Origin: Dactylorhiza incarnata | Taxonomy: Eukaryota > Streptophyta > Magnoliopsida > Asparagales > Orchidaceae | Reading direction: 5' to 3' | Length of the DNA stretch: 64,000 nt | Assembly (NCBI GenBank): GCA_033032865.1 | Contig: JAWHQI010000166.1 | Location: forward strand, 1,860,001 to 1,924,000 | In this document: positions 21,218-31,459 of the stretch, piece by piece | Layout of the letters: each line of letters opens with the position of its first letter | Position numbering within the stretch: the first letter of the stretch is position 1 | Notes under the pieces: model-generated | Told to the model about the DNA's origin: nothing | The model's database searches: none | What the model saw: only the letters and a program-made list of their open reading frames with translations | Made by a program: the position numbers and the translations under genes

Positions 21218-21654
21218 GGCAATTGTTAACCGCACCCCAGTTTTGGCTATCCGCAGCCCTTTTATATGAATTATTACGTGTTTTTTAGAAATACGCCTTG
21301 TACATGCATTTTTAGGAAAAGTGTTCAACACAAAAGTTGTAGATATCGTCGAGATCTACAACTTTTGTGTTGAACACTTTTGCTAAAAATGCACGCACGT
21401 ATTGCCGCCCGAATTGAAACATGGGTGTAACTATATATATATATAACGCTTTTTTGGAAATACGCATTGTGCATGCATTTTTAGGAAAAATGTGCAACAC
21501 AAAAGTTGTAGATCTCGACGATATCTACAACTTTCTTGTTGAACACTTTTCCTAAAAATGCTTGTACAAGGCATATATCCAAAAAAACGCGTAATAATTC
21601 ATAGAAATCATGAGTTGCGAATAGCCAAAACTGGGGTGCGGTTAACAATTGCCT
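21218..21654. repeat. Foldback element F1 with nested hairpins
   Basis: The outer inverted repeat of about 38 bp starts GGCAATTGTTAACCGC (21218-21255) and returns at 21617-21654 with one mismatch. Inside are two separate hairpins (about 21300-21395 and 21469-21565), each with arms of about 45 nt centred on GTAGATATCGTCGAGATCTAC-like palindromes. All four arms are versions of one unit. No clear target duplication and no coding sequence. A related copy is at 23083-23499. Confidence 0.82.
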
Positions 21655-21925
21655 TTTTGATTGATGGATGACACGCGCTTTAATTTAATGAAAATAAATG
21701 TGTAATGAAATTCATAAATACATGTCAAATCAATTCATAAATACAACGTGTTGTTCAATAAAATTTACTTTTTACATAAGATTTATGTTTTTTTTAAAAT
21801 AAGAATTACCCCCGCTCAATTTTGTCCGCTCTCGGGAGCTCGATCAACTGACAGTGCACATGAGGCCCATGTTCCCCGCTCGACAATACCCTCACCTCGA
21901 CATTGCCCGACAGTGCACATGAGCT
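21655..21925. other. Unassigned AT-rich spacer
   Basis: No ORF or repeat of note between the foldback element and the microsatellite; the sequence is AT-rich with a short GC-richer stretch near 21810-21910. Confidence 0.5.
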
Positions 21926-21929
21926 TTAA

Positions 21930-22610
21930 ATACACAAACACGCACAAACACACAGATGACACAGACACAGACTTGTGTGTAACACACATAGATACGCAAA
22001 CACAGACACACACAAGCACAGACAAACATGCATAGACAGACAAACACTCACACACAACCCAAATACACAGACACAGACAAGCACGTGTACATACAGACAT
22101 AGATACATATACACAAACACATGGACACAGAAACAGACTTGTATAGATACATGGACACATACACAGACACATAGACCGACACACATACGTACGTACACAG
22201 ACACAGACACATACAGACACAAACACATGGACACAAACACAGACATATGGACCGACACATATACGTACACAGACAATCAAATACACAGACACAGACACAC
22301 ACAGACAGTCAAAGTCACAGACACACACACACACACAGACATACACACACACACGCACAATTATGCCACGACACACACACACACAAACACCAAAGACAGA
22401 CACACATAGACATTTGTGTACACACACACAAACACACAAACAAAGACACACACAGACACATACACATGCAGATACACGTAAACACACAGACACACATACA
22501 TACAGATATAGACATACACATGCACAAGCAAATATAGATTACGCACAAACACAGACACAGACCCCATGCAACATGCACACACATACACACACACACACAT
22601 ATGCACAATC
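21930..22610. repeat. Long imperfect (AC)n/(ACAGAC)n microsatellite
   Basis: About 680 bp made of ACACAGACAC-type words with ACATAC interruptions. Every open frame in this stretch, on both strands, is Cys/Val- or Thr/His-rich low complexity caused by the repeat. Confidence 0.95.
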
Positions 22611-22613
22611 TCG

Positions 22614-22745
22614 ATTTTGAGTCGAGATCGAGTTCAATGAGCTCAATCTCGAACTCGAGTTCAATGAGCTCAATCTCGATTTTGAGTCGAGCTCGAGTTC
22701 GTTGAGCTGGAGCTCGATTACTACTCGAGCTTCAGCTCAGATATT
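22614..22745. repeat. GAGCTCGA-type tandem inverted repeat
   Basis: Repeating ATCTCGA, TTGAGTCGAG, GAGTTCAATGAGCTC and GAGCTCGAG words give a self-complementary tract of about 130 bp with a repeat period near 50 bp. Confidence 0.8.
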
Positions 22746-23082
22746 TTTGATCATGATGGCGCGCGAGCCATCTCTCGAGATCGAGCAAAAAATAGTCACA
22801 TATAGAATGTTGAGTCAACATATCAAATTATGTAATAAACTTGCATAAATGACCCCATTTAAAATTACGCAAATATTTGGGTACATATGCGCACCTCCCG
22901 GAGGTGCGCGAGCAGATTTGACCGTAGGATTGCGAGATCCCACGGTGGATAAAGCAGTATAAAAGAAGAATTTCAGATGTTTTTGCGGGAGATGCATCTC
23001 GACCATTGATCGCGAAATCATACGATCCCGCACCTCCAAAATTTGATGCGCATACGTACTTAAATATTTATCTTAAAACTAG
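22746..23082. other. Unassigned segment between repeats
   Basis: A short inverted pair around CCTCCCGGAGGTGCG (near 22893-22907) is visible, with GATCGCGAAATC-like words near 23009. I see no supported gene; the 74-codon minus frame has no recognisable motif. Confidence 0.45.
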
Positions 23083-23499
23083 GGAATTGTTAAAGGCAAC
23101 CCCAATATGGCTATCTGCAAACCAATTTCTATGAGTTATTACGCGCCTTTTGAAAATACGCCTTGGACATGCATTTATAGGAAAAGTGTTCGACACGAAA
23201 ATTGTAGATCACGTCGAGATCTACAACTTTTGTGTTGAACACTTTTCGTAAAAATGCATGGACAAGGTGTATTTTCAAAAATTTGCTTTAGTTACGATCA
23301 GGGCGGCAATACGCCTTGTGCGTGCATTTTAAGGAAAAATGTTCAACACGAAAGTTGTAGATCTCGACGAGATCTACAATTTTTGTGTTGAACACTTTTC
23401 CTAAAAATGCATGTGCAAGACGTATTTTCAAAAGGCGCGTAATAACCCATAGAAATTGGTTTGCGGATAGCCATTTAAGGTTTGCCATTAACAATTCAC
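23083..23499. repeat. Foldback element F2 (relative of F1)
   Basis: Near-full-length inverted arms begin with GAATTGTTAA at the left and return at the right end. The internal hairpins are again centred on GTAGATC-n-GATCTAC (about 23165-23265 and 23320-23415). Sequence differs from F1 by many changes while the four-arm layout is kept. The palindrome GGAGGGAAATTTCCCTCC follows at 23523-23540. Confidence 0.82.
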
Positions 23500-23540
23500 T
23501 AAAACTATGAGCTGAATTATTTGGAGGGAAATTTCCCTCC

Positions 23541-24094
23541 ATAAACGACATATATTTTCTAACCCTCATCCCGTCCTTCATCCTGAAGCATATTCTCGAA
23601 ACCCTCGACCCCCATCCCATCCTTGATCGCAGCTCGCTTCTTCCTCCGGCGAATCGGCACGACTCCTCATGATACCCTCTCTGGCTTCTCTTCTCATGCG
23701 TTTTTCTTGATCCAGCAGTGTTCTTGATCCAACGTTCTTCATCATCTCCTTGAGGTATACCTAAACTCGTAGAGTGAAAATGTCTGTGTAAGTGTGTGTG
23801 AGCGTTCTTCAGTCACTGAACGCATGGATTAGGGTGCAGATATATGGATTAGGGGTGCGAATATGCATTTTTCTTTCTCTGTAGAACTCATCGGAAAACT
23901 CCGTCACCATTTCCGTATAGAATACGAAACTATAACGCAGTAAGCTTCCAAACCTGGAGAGAGGAGGTTTACTAGAAAAAGTATGTAGAGGGAGGGGAAA
24001 TGAGTGTGTTGCTGCTCAGATGGGAATGATGAATTAAAGAGGAGTGAGAGGTGGGGATTTTTATATGGGGGGATTGAAGCTTTAAACAAGGACC
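23541..24094 (-). other. Promoter-like segment inside the CACTA-like element
   Basis: On the minus strand there is a TATATAAAAATCCCC box (near 24053-24067), then CT-rich leader-like sequence, then an ATG at about 23911 opening a 34-codon frame that soon stops. This could be a captured or native promoter and first exon. No protein family is recognisable. TATA and leader composition are seen; gene identity is unknown. Confidence 0.35.
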
Positions 24095-25009
24095 AGAATT
24101 GAAAGCATGATCAATAGCAGGTTGATTGGCTCTTTGAAGTTGTTTCTGAAGTTGTTTCTGAAGAGAACTGCTGTTGTTTCTCTTTTCCTTTCATAGTATT
24201 TTTCCATGCTGGAAGAGTTTTACTGCTATTACCATCTTTTACCTTCTTAGCTTTATTAAAGTATAACTTGGCTTGGAAAGCATGATCAATAGCAGGTTGA
24301 TTGGCTCTTTTTACTCGATCTTCATGTATCTTTAATGTGCCTATCAACTCAGTTAAAGTAATACATGTTAGATCTCTAGCTTCTTCAATTGCTGTAACTG
24401 CAGGATCAAATGCTGGAGGTAAACATCTTAGTACTTTCTTTTCTACTGTATTTTCTGGTAGCTGATCTCCAAGGTTTCGAATTTGATTAGTCAAATTTAT
24501 AATTCGAGCTAAAAACTCATCAAGAGTTTCTCCAGATTTCATTCCAATATTTTCAAAATCTCTCCATAATCTTTGAAGTTTGATGTTGATAATTATTGAG
24601 GAACCTTGATATTCTTCATTTAAAGTATCCCAAGCTTCTTTTGCAGTTTTGGCTCCCATTGTACGAGGGAAAATGCTTTCTGTTACTCCTTGATGGATTA
24701 ACATTAAAGCTCTGGCATCTTTGATCAATATATCTTCCTTTTGTTTTCTTTGTGCCTCTGTTTCAGTACTTGCTTCTAATACTTTTGTTTGAACAGGAAC
24801 TTGAGGTCCATATTGAACGATGTCCCATATACTTTGGGAGATGAATACTGGTTTCATTTGAATACACCAGAATTCATATTTTTCACTGGTAAAAAGAGGC
24901 ACTGAAACATGAGAATAAGCCATGGGGCTTGAGCTGGAAGAGGATGGATTCATGAGACCAAACAGGTCAAGGATTGAAGTGCTTAGAGCATACAAGCTCT
25001 GATACCAAG
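24095..25009 (-). pseudogene. Copia Gag (UBN2-type) fragment with leader
   Basis: A 305-codon frame without stops (24111-25028) contains FTSEKYEFWCIQMK, AKEAWDTLNEEYQG, LQRLWRDFENIGMKSGETLDEF and LPENTVEKKVLRCLP, the diagnostic order of plant Ty1/copia Gag. The first residues before MAYSHVSVPLFT read through the leader and primer site, so the real start is probably the Met at about 24921. The primer site (24996-25007) and LTR lie to the right. The coding sequence is cut at about 24111. Its last 36 bases duplicate 24277-24312 in another frame, so the C-terminal residues are not native. Zinc knuckle and pol are absent. Confidence 0.88.
24996..25007 (-). other. Primer-binding site of the copia fragment
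   Basis: Reads TGGTATCAGAGC on the minus strand, an exact initiator tRNA-Met site, two bases from the LTR start at 25010. Confidence 0.93.
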
Positions 25010-25251
25010 TGTTGGTAGATGATAACAAAAGAAATTACTAAGTACCAAAATAAGTGTGGCTGAAGAGATTGAGATTAAAAGTGTAGTTATTTTATTATCC
25101 TTTCATCTCCTTTTATATATCCATTTTTAGATGGATAAGACTACATAAGCATATCTTTATTTACACATGTCAATACATAGTCCAGCTGGTTTACAGCTGT
25201 TTACAGGGCTTTATTATTTTGAACAGGTTCAGTCCGGTTTAACATCTTACA
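25010..25251 (-). mobile_element. Short 5' LTR of the copia fragment
   Basis: TGTTGGTAGATG...AACATCTTACA, about 242 bp, directly next to the primer site. No second LTR is present, so this element is truncated at 24095. Short LTRs are common in copia lineages such as Tork or Retrofit; I cannot decide which. Confidence 0.7.
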
Positions 25252-25352
25252 TTATGCTGAAATGAAATTGCCTATTCCTTTTAATTTGTTTCTTTTTGTG
25301 TTGGCAGGTTTTTATGTCGATTAGGAAAACATCCATAGTCATTTAGCCAATA

Positions 25353-25520
25353 CACTACAACATAATAGAGATACAACTGGGTTTTATTTGCGGCATTTTT
25401 AAAAGCGCCGCGATAACATTTATATTTAGCGGCGCTTTTTAATAAGTAAACGTCACGAATAACTAAATACGACATTCGCGGTGCTTTTTATTGAACAAAC
25501 GCCGCCAAACATTTTAATAC
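25353..25520 (+). mobile_element. CACTA terminal and subterminal region
   Basis: It starts with CACTACAACA at 25353. It is followed by subterminal words GCGGCATTTTT, GCGCCGCGA, GCGGCGCTTTTT and AACGCCGCC, the same type as in the CACTA element at 61647-63202. The matching right end was not found before 29208, so either it is truncated or its end has decayed. It leads directly into the captured gene fragments. Confidence 0.7.
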
Positions 25521-25689
25521 TTTAACCTAAGGGGAAATCCCCACGTCCCCAGCCCCCAAATCGCTCCCTCCAGCGAAAGCCTTCGCCGATCCCTCCAGCG
25601 AATCCCTCACCGATTCCTTTCTGCCAAAAGCCATTGTCCCTCCAATGACGAGCTTGTTCGATGCTTGATTCCGTCTCCGTCGGGGTTTC

Positions 25690-26340
25690 AGACGTCGTTC
25701 AAATGGCCTCAGGGTCGAGACTACGCTTGGTTCCATAACATCCCTCACATGGAGCTGAGTAATGAAAAGGCCGTTCAGAACTGGATCTAGGCTGACGGCG
25801 ACCACTTCCAATTCCCCGGCGGCGGCACAATGTTTCCTCGAGGCTCCGACGCTTATACTGACGACATCAATGAACTCATTCCTTTAACTGATGGGAGTAT
25901 CAGAACTGCATTTGATACTGGCTGTGGAGTAAGGATTTATGACAGAGTTGTATGTAAAAGGATTCCTATGAGTTTCTCATTCTGCTTCAAAATTTGTAGG
26001 TCGCGAGTTGGGGCGTATCTCTTGAAGAGGAATATACTCGTGATGTCGTTTGCTCCAAGGGATACTCATGAGGCCCAGGTGCAGTTTGCATTGGAACGGG
26101 GAGTTCCGGCCATGATCGGAGTCATGGCGTCGATGAGGATTCCGTACCCTGCCAGATCTTTTGACATGGCTCGCTGTTCTCGCTGCTTGATCCCATGGTA
26201 ATCTCTTGGTGTGTTCCTGCCATTATAACTGTGCATAGCTTTTTTAAAATGCACATCTTAAATGACATTTTTCTTTTTCTTCCTGCAGTTGTTCACCTAT
26301 ATGATTGAGGTAGACAGAATTCTGCGTCACTTATCCCATA
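25690..26340 (+). pseudogene. Captured fragment of a PMT-type (QUASIMODO2-like) putative methyltransferase gene
   Basis: Exon pieces read [29 protein letters not shown] and [10 protein letters not shown] (to 25928), then a GT...AG intron (25929-25999), then [20 protein letters not shown] and [12 protein letters not shown] (26000-26197). A donor GTAATC, an acceptor TGCAG (26281-26288) and MIEVDRIL follow. This order matches the DUF248 methyltransferase family of plants (Golgi enzymes linked to pectin). An in-frame TAG interrupts the first exon after VQNWI. Introns are kept, so genomic DNA was captured and not a cDNA. Only about a quarter of the usual protein is present. No function as an enzyme is possible. 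Confidence 0.88.
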
Positions 26341-26588
26341 CATCTTTCTGCAGCACTTATAAGAGCCACTATGCACAAGTTGGTATTTTATGGGTTCTGG
26401 GTGACTATTATAGGTTTACTTTTTTTTAGTAATTCCTGGAATTTTGTTGCGTTCAATTGAATTGTCAACCTACCTTAAAAAAATGCATGTTGGAATATGG
26501 CTCAGGTAAGCATTATTCTAATTAAGTTCTTCAAGTAATGATGATATGAGGTGGGTTGATTAGGATGTTGTTTGTTTTGGGAATTGTA

Positions 26589-26740
26589 GAACCTGGATGG
26601 ATGTACAGTGGCCACAGCCGCCAGAGATGAGATGTTGAGATTTTGGAATGCGTTTGGGAATCCAGGAGTTGATAAGCCTGCAACTAAGGAGGCATGCTCG
26701 GAACCATTTTCCAACTACAGTCGCATCACCGTGTCACTGT
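26589..26740 (+). pseudogene. Captured C-terminal exon of a CDC20-type WD40 gene
   Basis: After an acceptor-like TTGTAG, the frame reads [20 protein letters not shown] and then EPFSNYSRI. This closely resembles the last WD repeat and C-terminus of plant CDC20, the activator of the anaphase-promoting complex (DETLRFWN motif, with Thr changed to Met here). The terminal Ile-Arg tail that docks the complex is lost. Only the last exon is present. It lies on the same strand as, and 250 bp after, the PMT fragment, so two unrelated genes were captured side by side. Confidence 0.75.
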
Positions 26741-28760
26741 GGATATCATGGGTATGGCTCTGCGGGATCATTGGTCTTCACTCGGTGATTTGCTTATTTT
26801 TTTATAGGGTTTCGATTGGGTGTGATTTGCTTTGTTCTTTGGGGGCATGTGTTTGGGTTTTGATTTGATGATTATATTCTTAAGGTTGCTACATGATCCA
26901 ATATTTGGTCCCTTCCAGTAATCATGCAGTTCTTTCAACTATTTCATATGTTGCCTAATTTGATGTTGATGGAATGATTTAGTAGTAATTTTGAGCAAAT
27001 TAAACTATAACATTAATAATTTTGGTATGCAACATGTTGTATTTTATTCCAAACTCCTGGTGATTTATTCATGAGCTGCATAGAGTACTATTACTAAAAC
27101 TTTAACCAATTTATTTTATGAATTATGATAATCCACTTCCCCTTTTGTGAAAATGGATAAATTTTGACTTATGATGATTTAGGAAGGAGAAGTGGGTTTC
27201 CATTCCCAGACTTTAAGCTATTTTTAAGTGCACATTCTTTTCTAATTAAATAGGCAGTTCACTCATATAAAACAAAATGGAAGTTGTAGAAAGAAGAAGG
27301 AAAACTTATGGTTAATTCAACAAAGTTTAGGCAACTTAATTAGGAATGTAGATTTTTTTTCTTGTTTGTGTGCCTGCACATTAAAATTTGTTGCATTGCA
27401 ATTTGTTACCTATTTTGTTCATATTACGATTGAAGATGTGCAATTATGTATAAAATGAATCTGGTTTCAAGTCGTGCATGCACATGACAAAGTGGAATTA
27501 CTAAATTGTTTTATTAAACTTGAGCATTGTTTTTTCTTCCTCTAGTTGGATGCTTTCATCTTTTGCTTGTCATGAACTTCTGCTTGCTAATATTTTTGAT
27601 CTATTACTTTTAGTTTTTTTTACTTCTCAGGACGTTGCTTGTCATCAATTTATCATACCGTTTTCCTATTTTCGCAGGTTGCCTGTGAAGATCATTATTC
27701 AGGGTTCAACTCTTGAGGATGCTTGTAAGAAAGCTTCACTTTACTTTGCATTATGAGTTAAATTTATGAGAAAGAGGACTTCTATCCATACTATAATAGG
27801 CAATATGGTTAACTAATTGTATAGATGGGCAATGTATATATGTTTTTTGTGTGTATTACTTCTACATGAATTTGTACTTGCATGTATCAAGATTGAGTTA
27901 AAGTGTTTGCATATAAGATGTTTGTTCCAGCTTGATTTATTCCCAATTTTGCACATGCGCACATATAATTCAAGTGGTACTAGTGACCTGTTATTGTATG
28001 GTGACAGTGTTTGTTCTGAGATGGTCTGCTAGACATATGGTTTGCTACCAACATGTCTTGGATTCAGTTATTATATGATTCAGTTATATACTATATGATT
28101 CAGTTACTATATGATTAACACTATCCTGAGATTTTCTTATCAGTGTATATAAAACAATATGTAAACTGATATCATGCCTTTGTTTAGTGTTCTATATATT
28201 ACAATTTAATAAAATCTTGCCATTTCCTGTAATGTTGTCATTTAGTTTTTGACCTGTTTACTATTGGTTTTTTATTGTCTCTCTTGATCATCTGTAAGAA
28301 TACACGAGAAGGGCTTATGCTCAAATTTTGAGCTACGGGGCAAGCAACTCTATGTTCGAATGACATAATGTTTTTCCTTTTTTTGTTTGAAATGATCTTC
28401 TGGATTGGAGTCGGTATTGCTCTCTTTTATTTGTAGGGTGATCTTAATTGCTCTCTTTTATTTGTAGGGTGCTCGAGCATTGACCGGCAAGTGACGAAAG
28501 ATTTATTAGTCAGAAAGTGATGGACGATTCATTTTCCGAAAAATGATGGAAGATTTATTAGAAACATGTTGATCTTGTAATGTAATATTGTATTATTTTA
28601 GAAGAGATGATAATAACTTGTACTCTATGTAATACTTTTTGGTGTGAATAAATACATGTTGATCTTGTTACGAAATATTAAATATGTGTGTTTTCAAGAT
28701 TATTATTTGTAAAAAAATCTCAGGTACACAAAAAATAGAAATGGAATATTTTTGATATAT
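26741..28760 (+). other. Intron-like and unassigned captured sequence
   Basis: 2 kb of T-rich sequence typical of plant introns or UTRs. One exon-like frame follows a TTCGCAG acceptor at about 27678 and reads LPVKIIIQGSTLEDACKK up to a stop at 27756; I do not recognise its family. Around 28410-28470 a 33-bp stretch (ATTGCTCTCTTTTATTTGTAG core) is directly repeated. Nothing else can be supported. Confidence 0.45.
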
Positions 28761-28789
28761 AAATGAATTGGCTGTAGTAAGAAGAATGG

Positions 28790-29190
28790 AAAACAAATGT
28801 AACGATTTTTTCGTTACTATTGTTTAATCTATTGTAACGAAATAATGTTTATTATACTTTATTGTAACGAAGTTAGTTTATTTTTAGTGAGGAAAAAATA
28901 AAATATTTGTAACGAAATAGTTTTAATCGTAACTATTTTTTTGTGAGGAAAAAAAACATTCGTAACGAAATAATATTTATTGTGACCAATTTATTGTGAG
29001 GAAGAATCTCTTTTTGGTGAGAAAGTATCGTTTGTTACAATTAATTTATTTGTAACGACATGCATACATTCGTTACAATAACCTTTAGCGTCGAGCTTTA
29101 GAGGAGGACCGTTACTTAAAGTTTTTTTCGTTACCAAAGAGTTTTTGTAACGAATTTCGGCACTTATTGTAACGAATTAGGTCCTTACTA
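28790..29190. repeat. Right subterminal repeats of the CACTA-like element
   Basis: About twelve GTAACGAA or GTGAGGAA words in both orientations, mirroring 20000-20330 near the left end. Such subterminal repeats bind the transposase in characterised CACTA elements. Confidence 0.7.
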
Positions 29191-29208
29191 TAAGTGCAGT
29201 TTGTTGTA

Positions 29209-29958
29209 GAATTCAATTCATAGCTTAGATTTACTTTTCTCGCAATTGTAATTCTCCTTTCATAGTTATAAAATGTTCTTTTTCTTTAATCATGAGTAGC
29301 TAATTTTATTACATTTGATCGGATGAATTCTTAAGTAGTGTTATTTTGTAATCTCTTTTTCATAGTTTGGTTTTGGAAAACTAGGATTTATCTTTGAATT
29401 TAATTGCTTCGAATTCATATGTCGCGAATAGGCTTCTCGATCTAAGATCTGTATGCTGCCTGATTGAGAGATCTATGCGAACGAGGAGATCACTCAAAGA
29501 TTAAAAAGAGTTTCATGCACTCCTCGAGAGAGGGTGATACAAATCTTCCGGATTAGAGTCAAATCCAATAGTGGGGCTCACCGCATAAAGCAAGCTTATG
29601 GGTTTCGACTAGCCTCGATCAACCTATGGTTAGGTGGTAGTTCTCTCTAGAGAGACTCTACCATATTTTGGGAACCTCCGTGGTCAAGTTTGTCCAAATC
29701 AATTTATGAAGTTTACGAAATATTTTACTTGAGAAGGATTCTCGATCAAATGTTTCCTCTCTTTTATCATTTCTTAAAACCTTTATTTTATTACTGATAA
29801 ACTAATATTAATTTGCGTGAGTAGAAGTAATCAAAAGACCTGTGGAATACGACACTTCATATTTATTTTTAAATATCCTATACTATGAACGATAGGTGCT
29901 CTTGCCTATAGTTCATAGAATTGGAGAAAATTATTTATATCGTAAATTTTAATTATCA
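29209..29958 (+). mobile_element. 3' LTR of element B, right part
   Basis: Resumes the LTR interrupted at 19973, with sequence matching 15601-16359, and ends TTATCA followed by GGCAC (29959-29963), the second copy of the target duplication. Confidence 0.92.
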
Positions 29959-30355
29959 GGCACTTAAATTTTTAAATTTGGATTTAAACTTAGCCTCCGA
30001 ATATAGGAAATTTCAAATAAATGAATTAGACGAATGGTGTGCAAACGTCTATGAAAATAACAAATTTTATAAGGAGCGCAGTAAGTTTTATCTTGATAAA
30101 AAAATTAAAAATCCAACAACTTTTTCTCCGAGAGATTTAGTCCTCCTTTATAACTCTAGACTTGACTTTTTCCGAGCAAAATAAAATCCCGATGGTTCGA
30201 CCCTTTTATTTTAAAAGAGGTTTGGCCATATGGGACTGTGCTAATAGAGCACCCGGAAAAAGGCTCTTTTAAAGTTAACGGTCACCGACTCAAATTGTAC
30301 CACCCCGGCGACCCAGTGACCGAGCAAATTGAAACGCTCAATTTCCCCAATATTT
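29959..30355 (+). pseudogene. Gypsy A integrase C-terminus
   Basis: The 87-codon frame includes ALKFLNLDLNLASEYRKFQI, then LDEWCANVYENN and FSPRDLVLLYNSRLDFF, the region after the integrase core. A stop at 30182 is followed, in pieces, by the GHMGL and FKVNG-like end of the C-terminal domain. No env-like ORF follows. Confidence 0.85.
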
Positions 30356-30701
30356 AAAAATATTTGTCACTTAGTCAAGTTATGAGACAGTAAACAAAGC
30401 GCTTTTGGGAAGCACCCCAACGTTATTTTTTTCCTTGCTTTTGCATTATTTTAACTTCTTTTTCAGGCTTTTGTTCCGGCAACCCAATCTACCAACCAAG
30501 GAAGCCCTCTTCTCCCCTCTTTTCATTTACTGCATTTTTTGTTAAAATCTTGATACAACTTCATACTTAGTTTTAAACATTGGGGACAATGTTTAACTTT
30601 AAGTATGGGGTGTAGTGTAGTTTTCTAGACTTTCTTCACAATTTATAAAAAGAAAAATATATATTTATAAAAAAATATCATAAAAAAATCTAATTTCTTG
30701 G

Positions 30702-30785
30702 AAAGGGAGGTTTGGGCTTGTCATCCCATCGCACCTCCTAGTACCTTGCGAACCTTTCACCGGGTAGACCATGGGAAGTCCAAGA
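30702..30785 (+). other. Conserved 85-nt box, 3' copy in Gypsy A
   Basis: A second copy in the same element, 27 kb from the leader copy as the window stands (about 6 kb once insertions are removed). It has GGAGGT/ACCTCC pairing where the leader copy has GGAG/CTCC. Confidence 0.7.
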
Positions 30786-31202
30786 ATAAAAAAAATATTT
30801 ATATATTTAACTCCCATTTACTTGTTGTTTTTATTTTTCTAGAAATCTAGTTTGAGGTCTGATTATAAGTATTCTTACATTTTTTAATTTAGCTAATATT
30901 TTGTTTTATCAGAATTTGTTAAATTTAAATTTGAAGTAATTTAGTTTTAAGAAATATTTTATGTTTGTAATTCGATTAGAGAAACTATTTAGCACTAATT
31001 CTCATTTTAATTCTAAATAGCTTCACTTTGTGGTAAATTGGCTAAACATCTCTAGATCTTTATTATATTCTCTACTAACTTTACAAACTTAGGAAATTTC
31101 ATTCCACTAAAAAGTTGCTCTCAAAATAGTTTAATTTATAAACTAGGAGTATTTCTTTAGCCCCCACCCTTTATTGACAAATAAAAAATGTAGAAAAAAG
31201 AT

Positions 31203-31459
31203 CATATGTCATGGGAATAAGAGGATAAAATTCATTATCCCCTAAACATATGCACCCAAAATCGTTTAAAAGACTATATGTCATGAAGTAAGAGAATAAA
31301 ATTCATTACTTCTAAACATATATATTTTGGGTTTTTTATTGAAGAGAATTTTTTTTAAAAAGATTATATGGCATGGAAAATAAGAGGATAAAATTCATTA
31401 TTTTCCTAAACATATACAAATTCGTATTCAAATATGGTGAGAGGTTAAAATTCATCACC
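31203..31459 (+). repeat. Covarying hairpin repeats in Gypsy A 3' region (four units)
   Basis: Units at 31203-31252, 31275-31322, 31365-31416 and 31436-31459. The loop is GAG(G/A)(A/T)TAAAATTCA. Inner stems: GGGAATAA/TTATCCCC (one mismatch), GAAGTAA/TTACTTC, GGAAAATAA/TTATTTTCC, GGTGA/TCACC. Outer stem changes from CATATG/CATATG to TATATG/CATATA with both partners altered. Confidence 0.82.

Larger units (their letters stand above)
19974..29208. mobile_element. 9.2-kb CACTA-like element with captured sequence
   Basis: It is bounded by a 15-bp perfect terminal inverted repeat TACAACAAACTGCAC (19974-19988, inverted at 29194-29208). Flanks restore the B LTR around an ATT/AATT duplication. Both ends carry short subterminal repeats of GTAACGAA/TTCGTTAC (20000-20330 and 28790-29190), a CACTA hallmark, although the outermost CACT is not clear. 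No transposase is visible, so it is non-autonomous. Inside are satellites, two foldback elements, a copia gag fragment, another CACTA end and gene fragments of PMT and CDC20 type. Confidence 0.75.
14610..29958 (+). mobile_element. Element B: non-autonomous Athila-type retrotransposon with a zinc-knuckle ORF
   Basis: Two 1.7-kb LTRs (14610-16359; 19000-29958 after removal of an insertion) flank a 2.6-kb interior. The target duplication GGCAC is perfect (14605-14609, 29959-29963). The tRNA-Asp primer site is at 16366. The interior encodes a zinc-knuckle protein (16522-17450) followed by 1.5 kb of non-coding RNA with hairpin repeats shared with Gypsy A. It has no RT or integrase. It lies within the integrase gene of Gypsy A, in the same orientation. 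Its 3' LTR is split by a CACTA-like element. Confidence 0.92.

Noticed and set aside
21816..22620. Long Cys/Val-rich and Thr/His-rich frames up to 225 codons
   Set aside because: They are an AC/ACAGAC microsatellite read in six frames.
25830..26201. Functional methyltransferase gene
   Set aside because: Only a few exon pieces, an in-frame TAG upstream and an unspliced intron within the frame.
27520..28032. 78- and 71-codon plus frames
   Set aside because: T-rich intron-like sequence; only a short exon-like end near 27680-27756 looks coding and I could not identify it.
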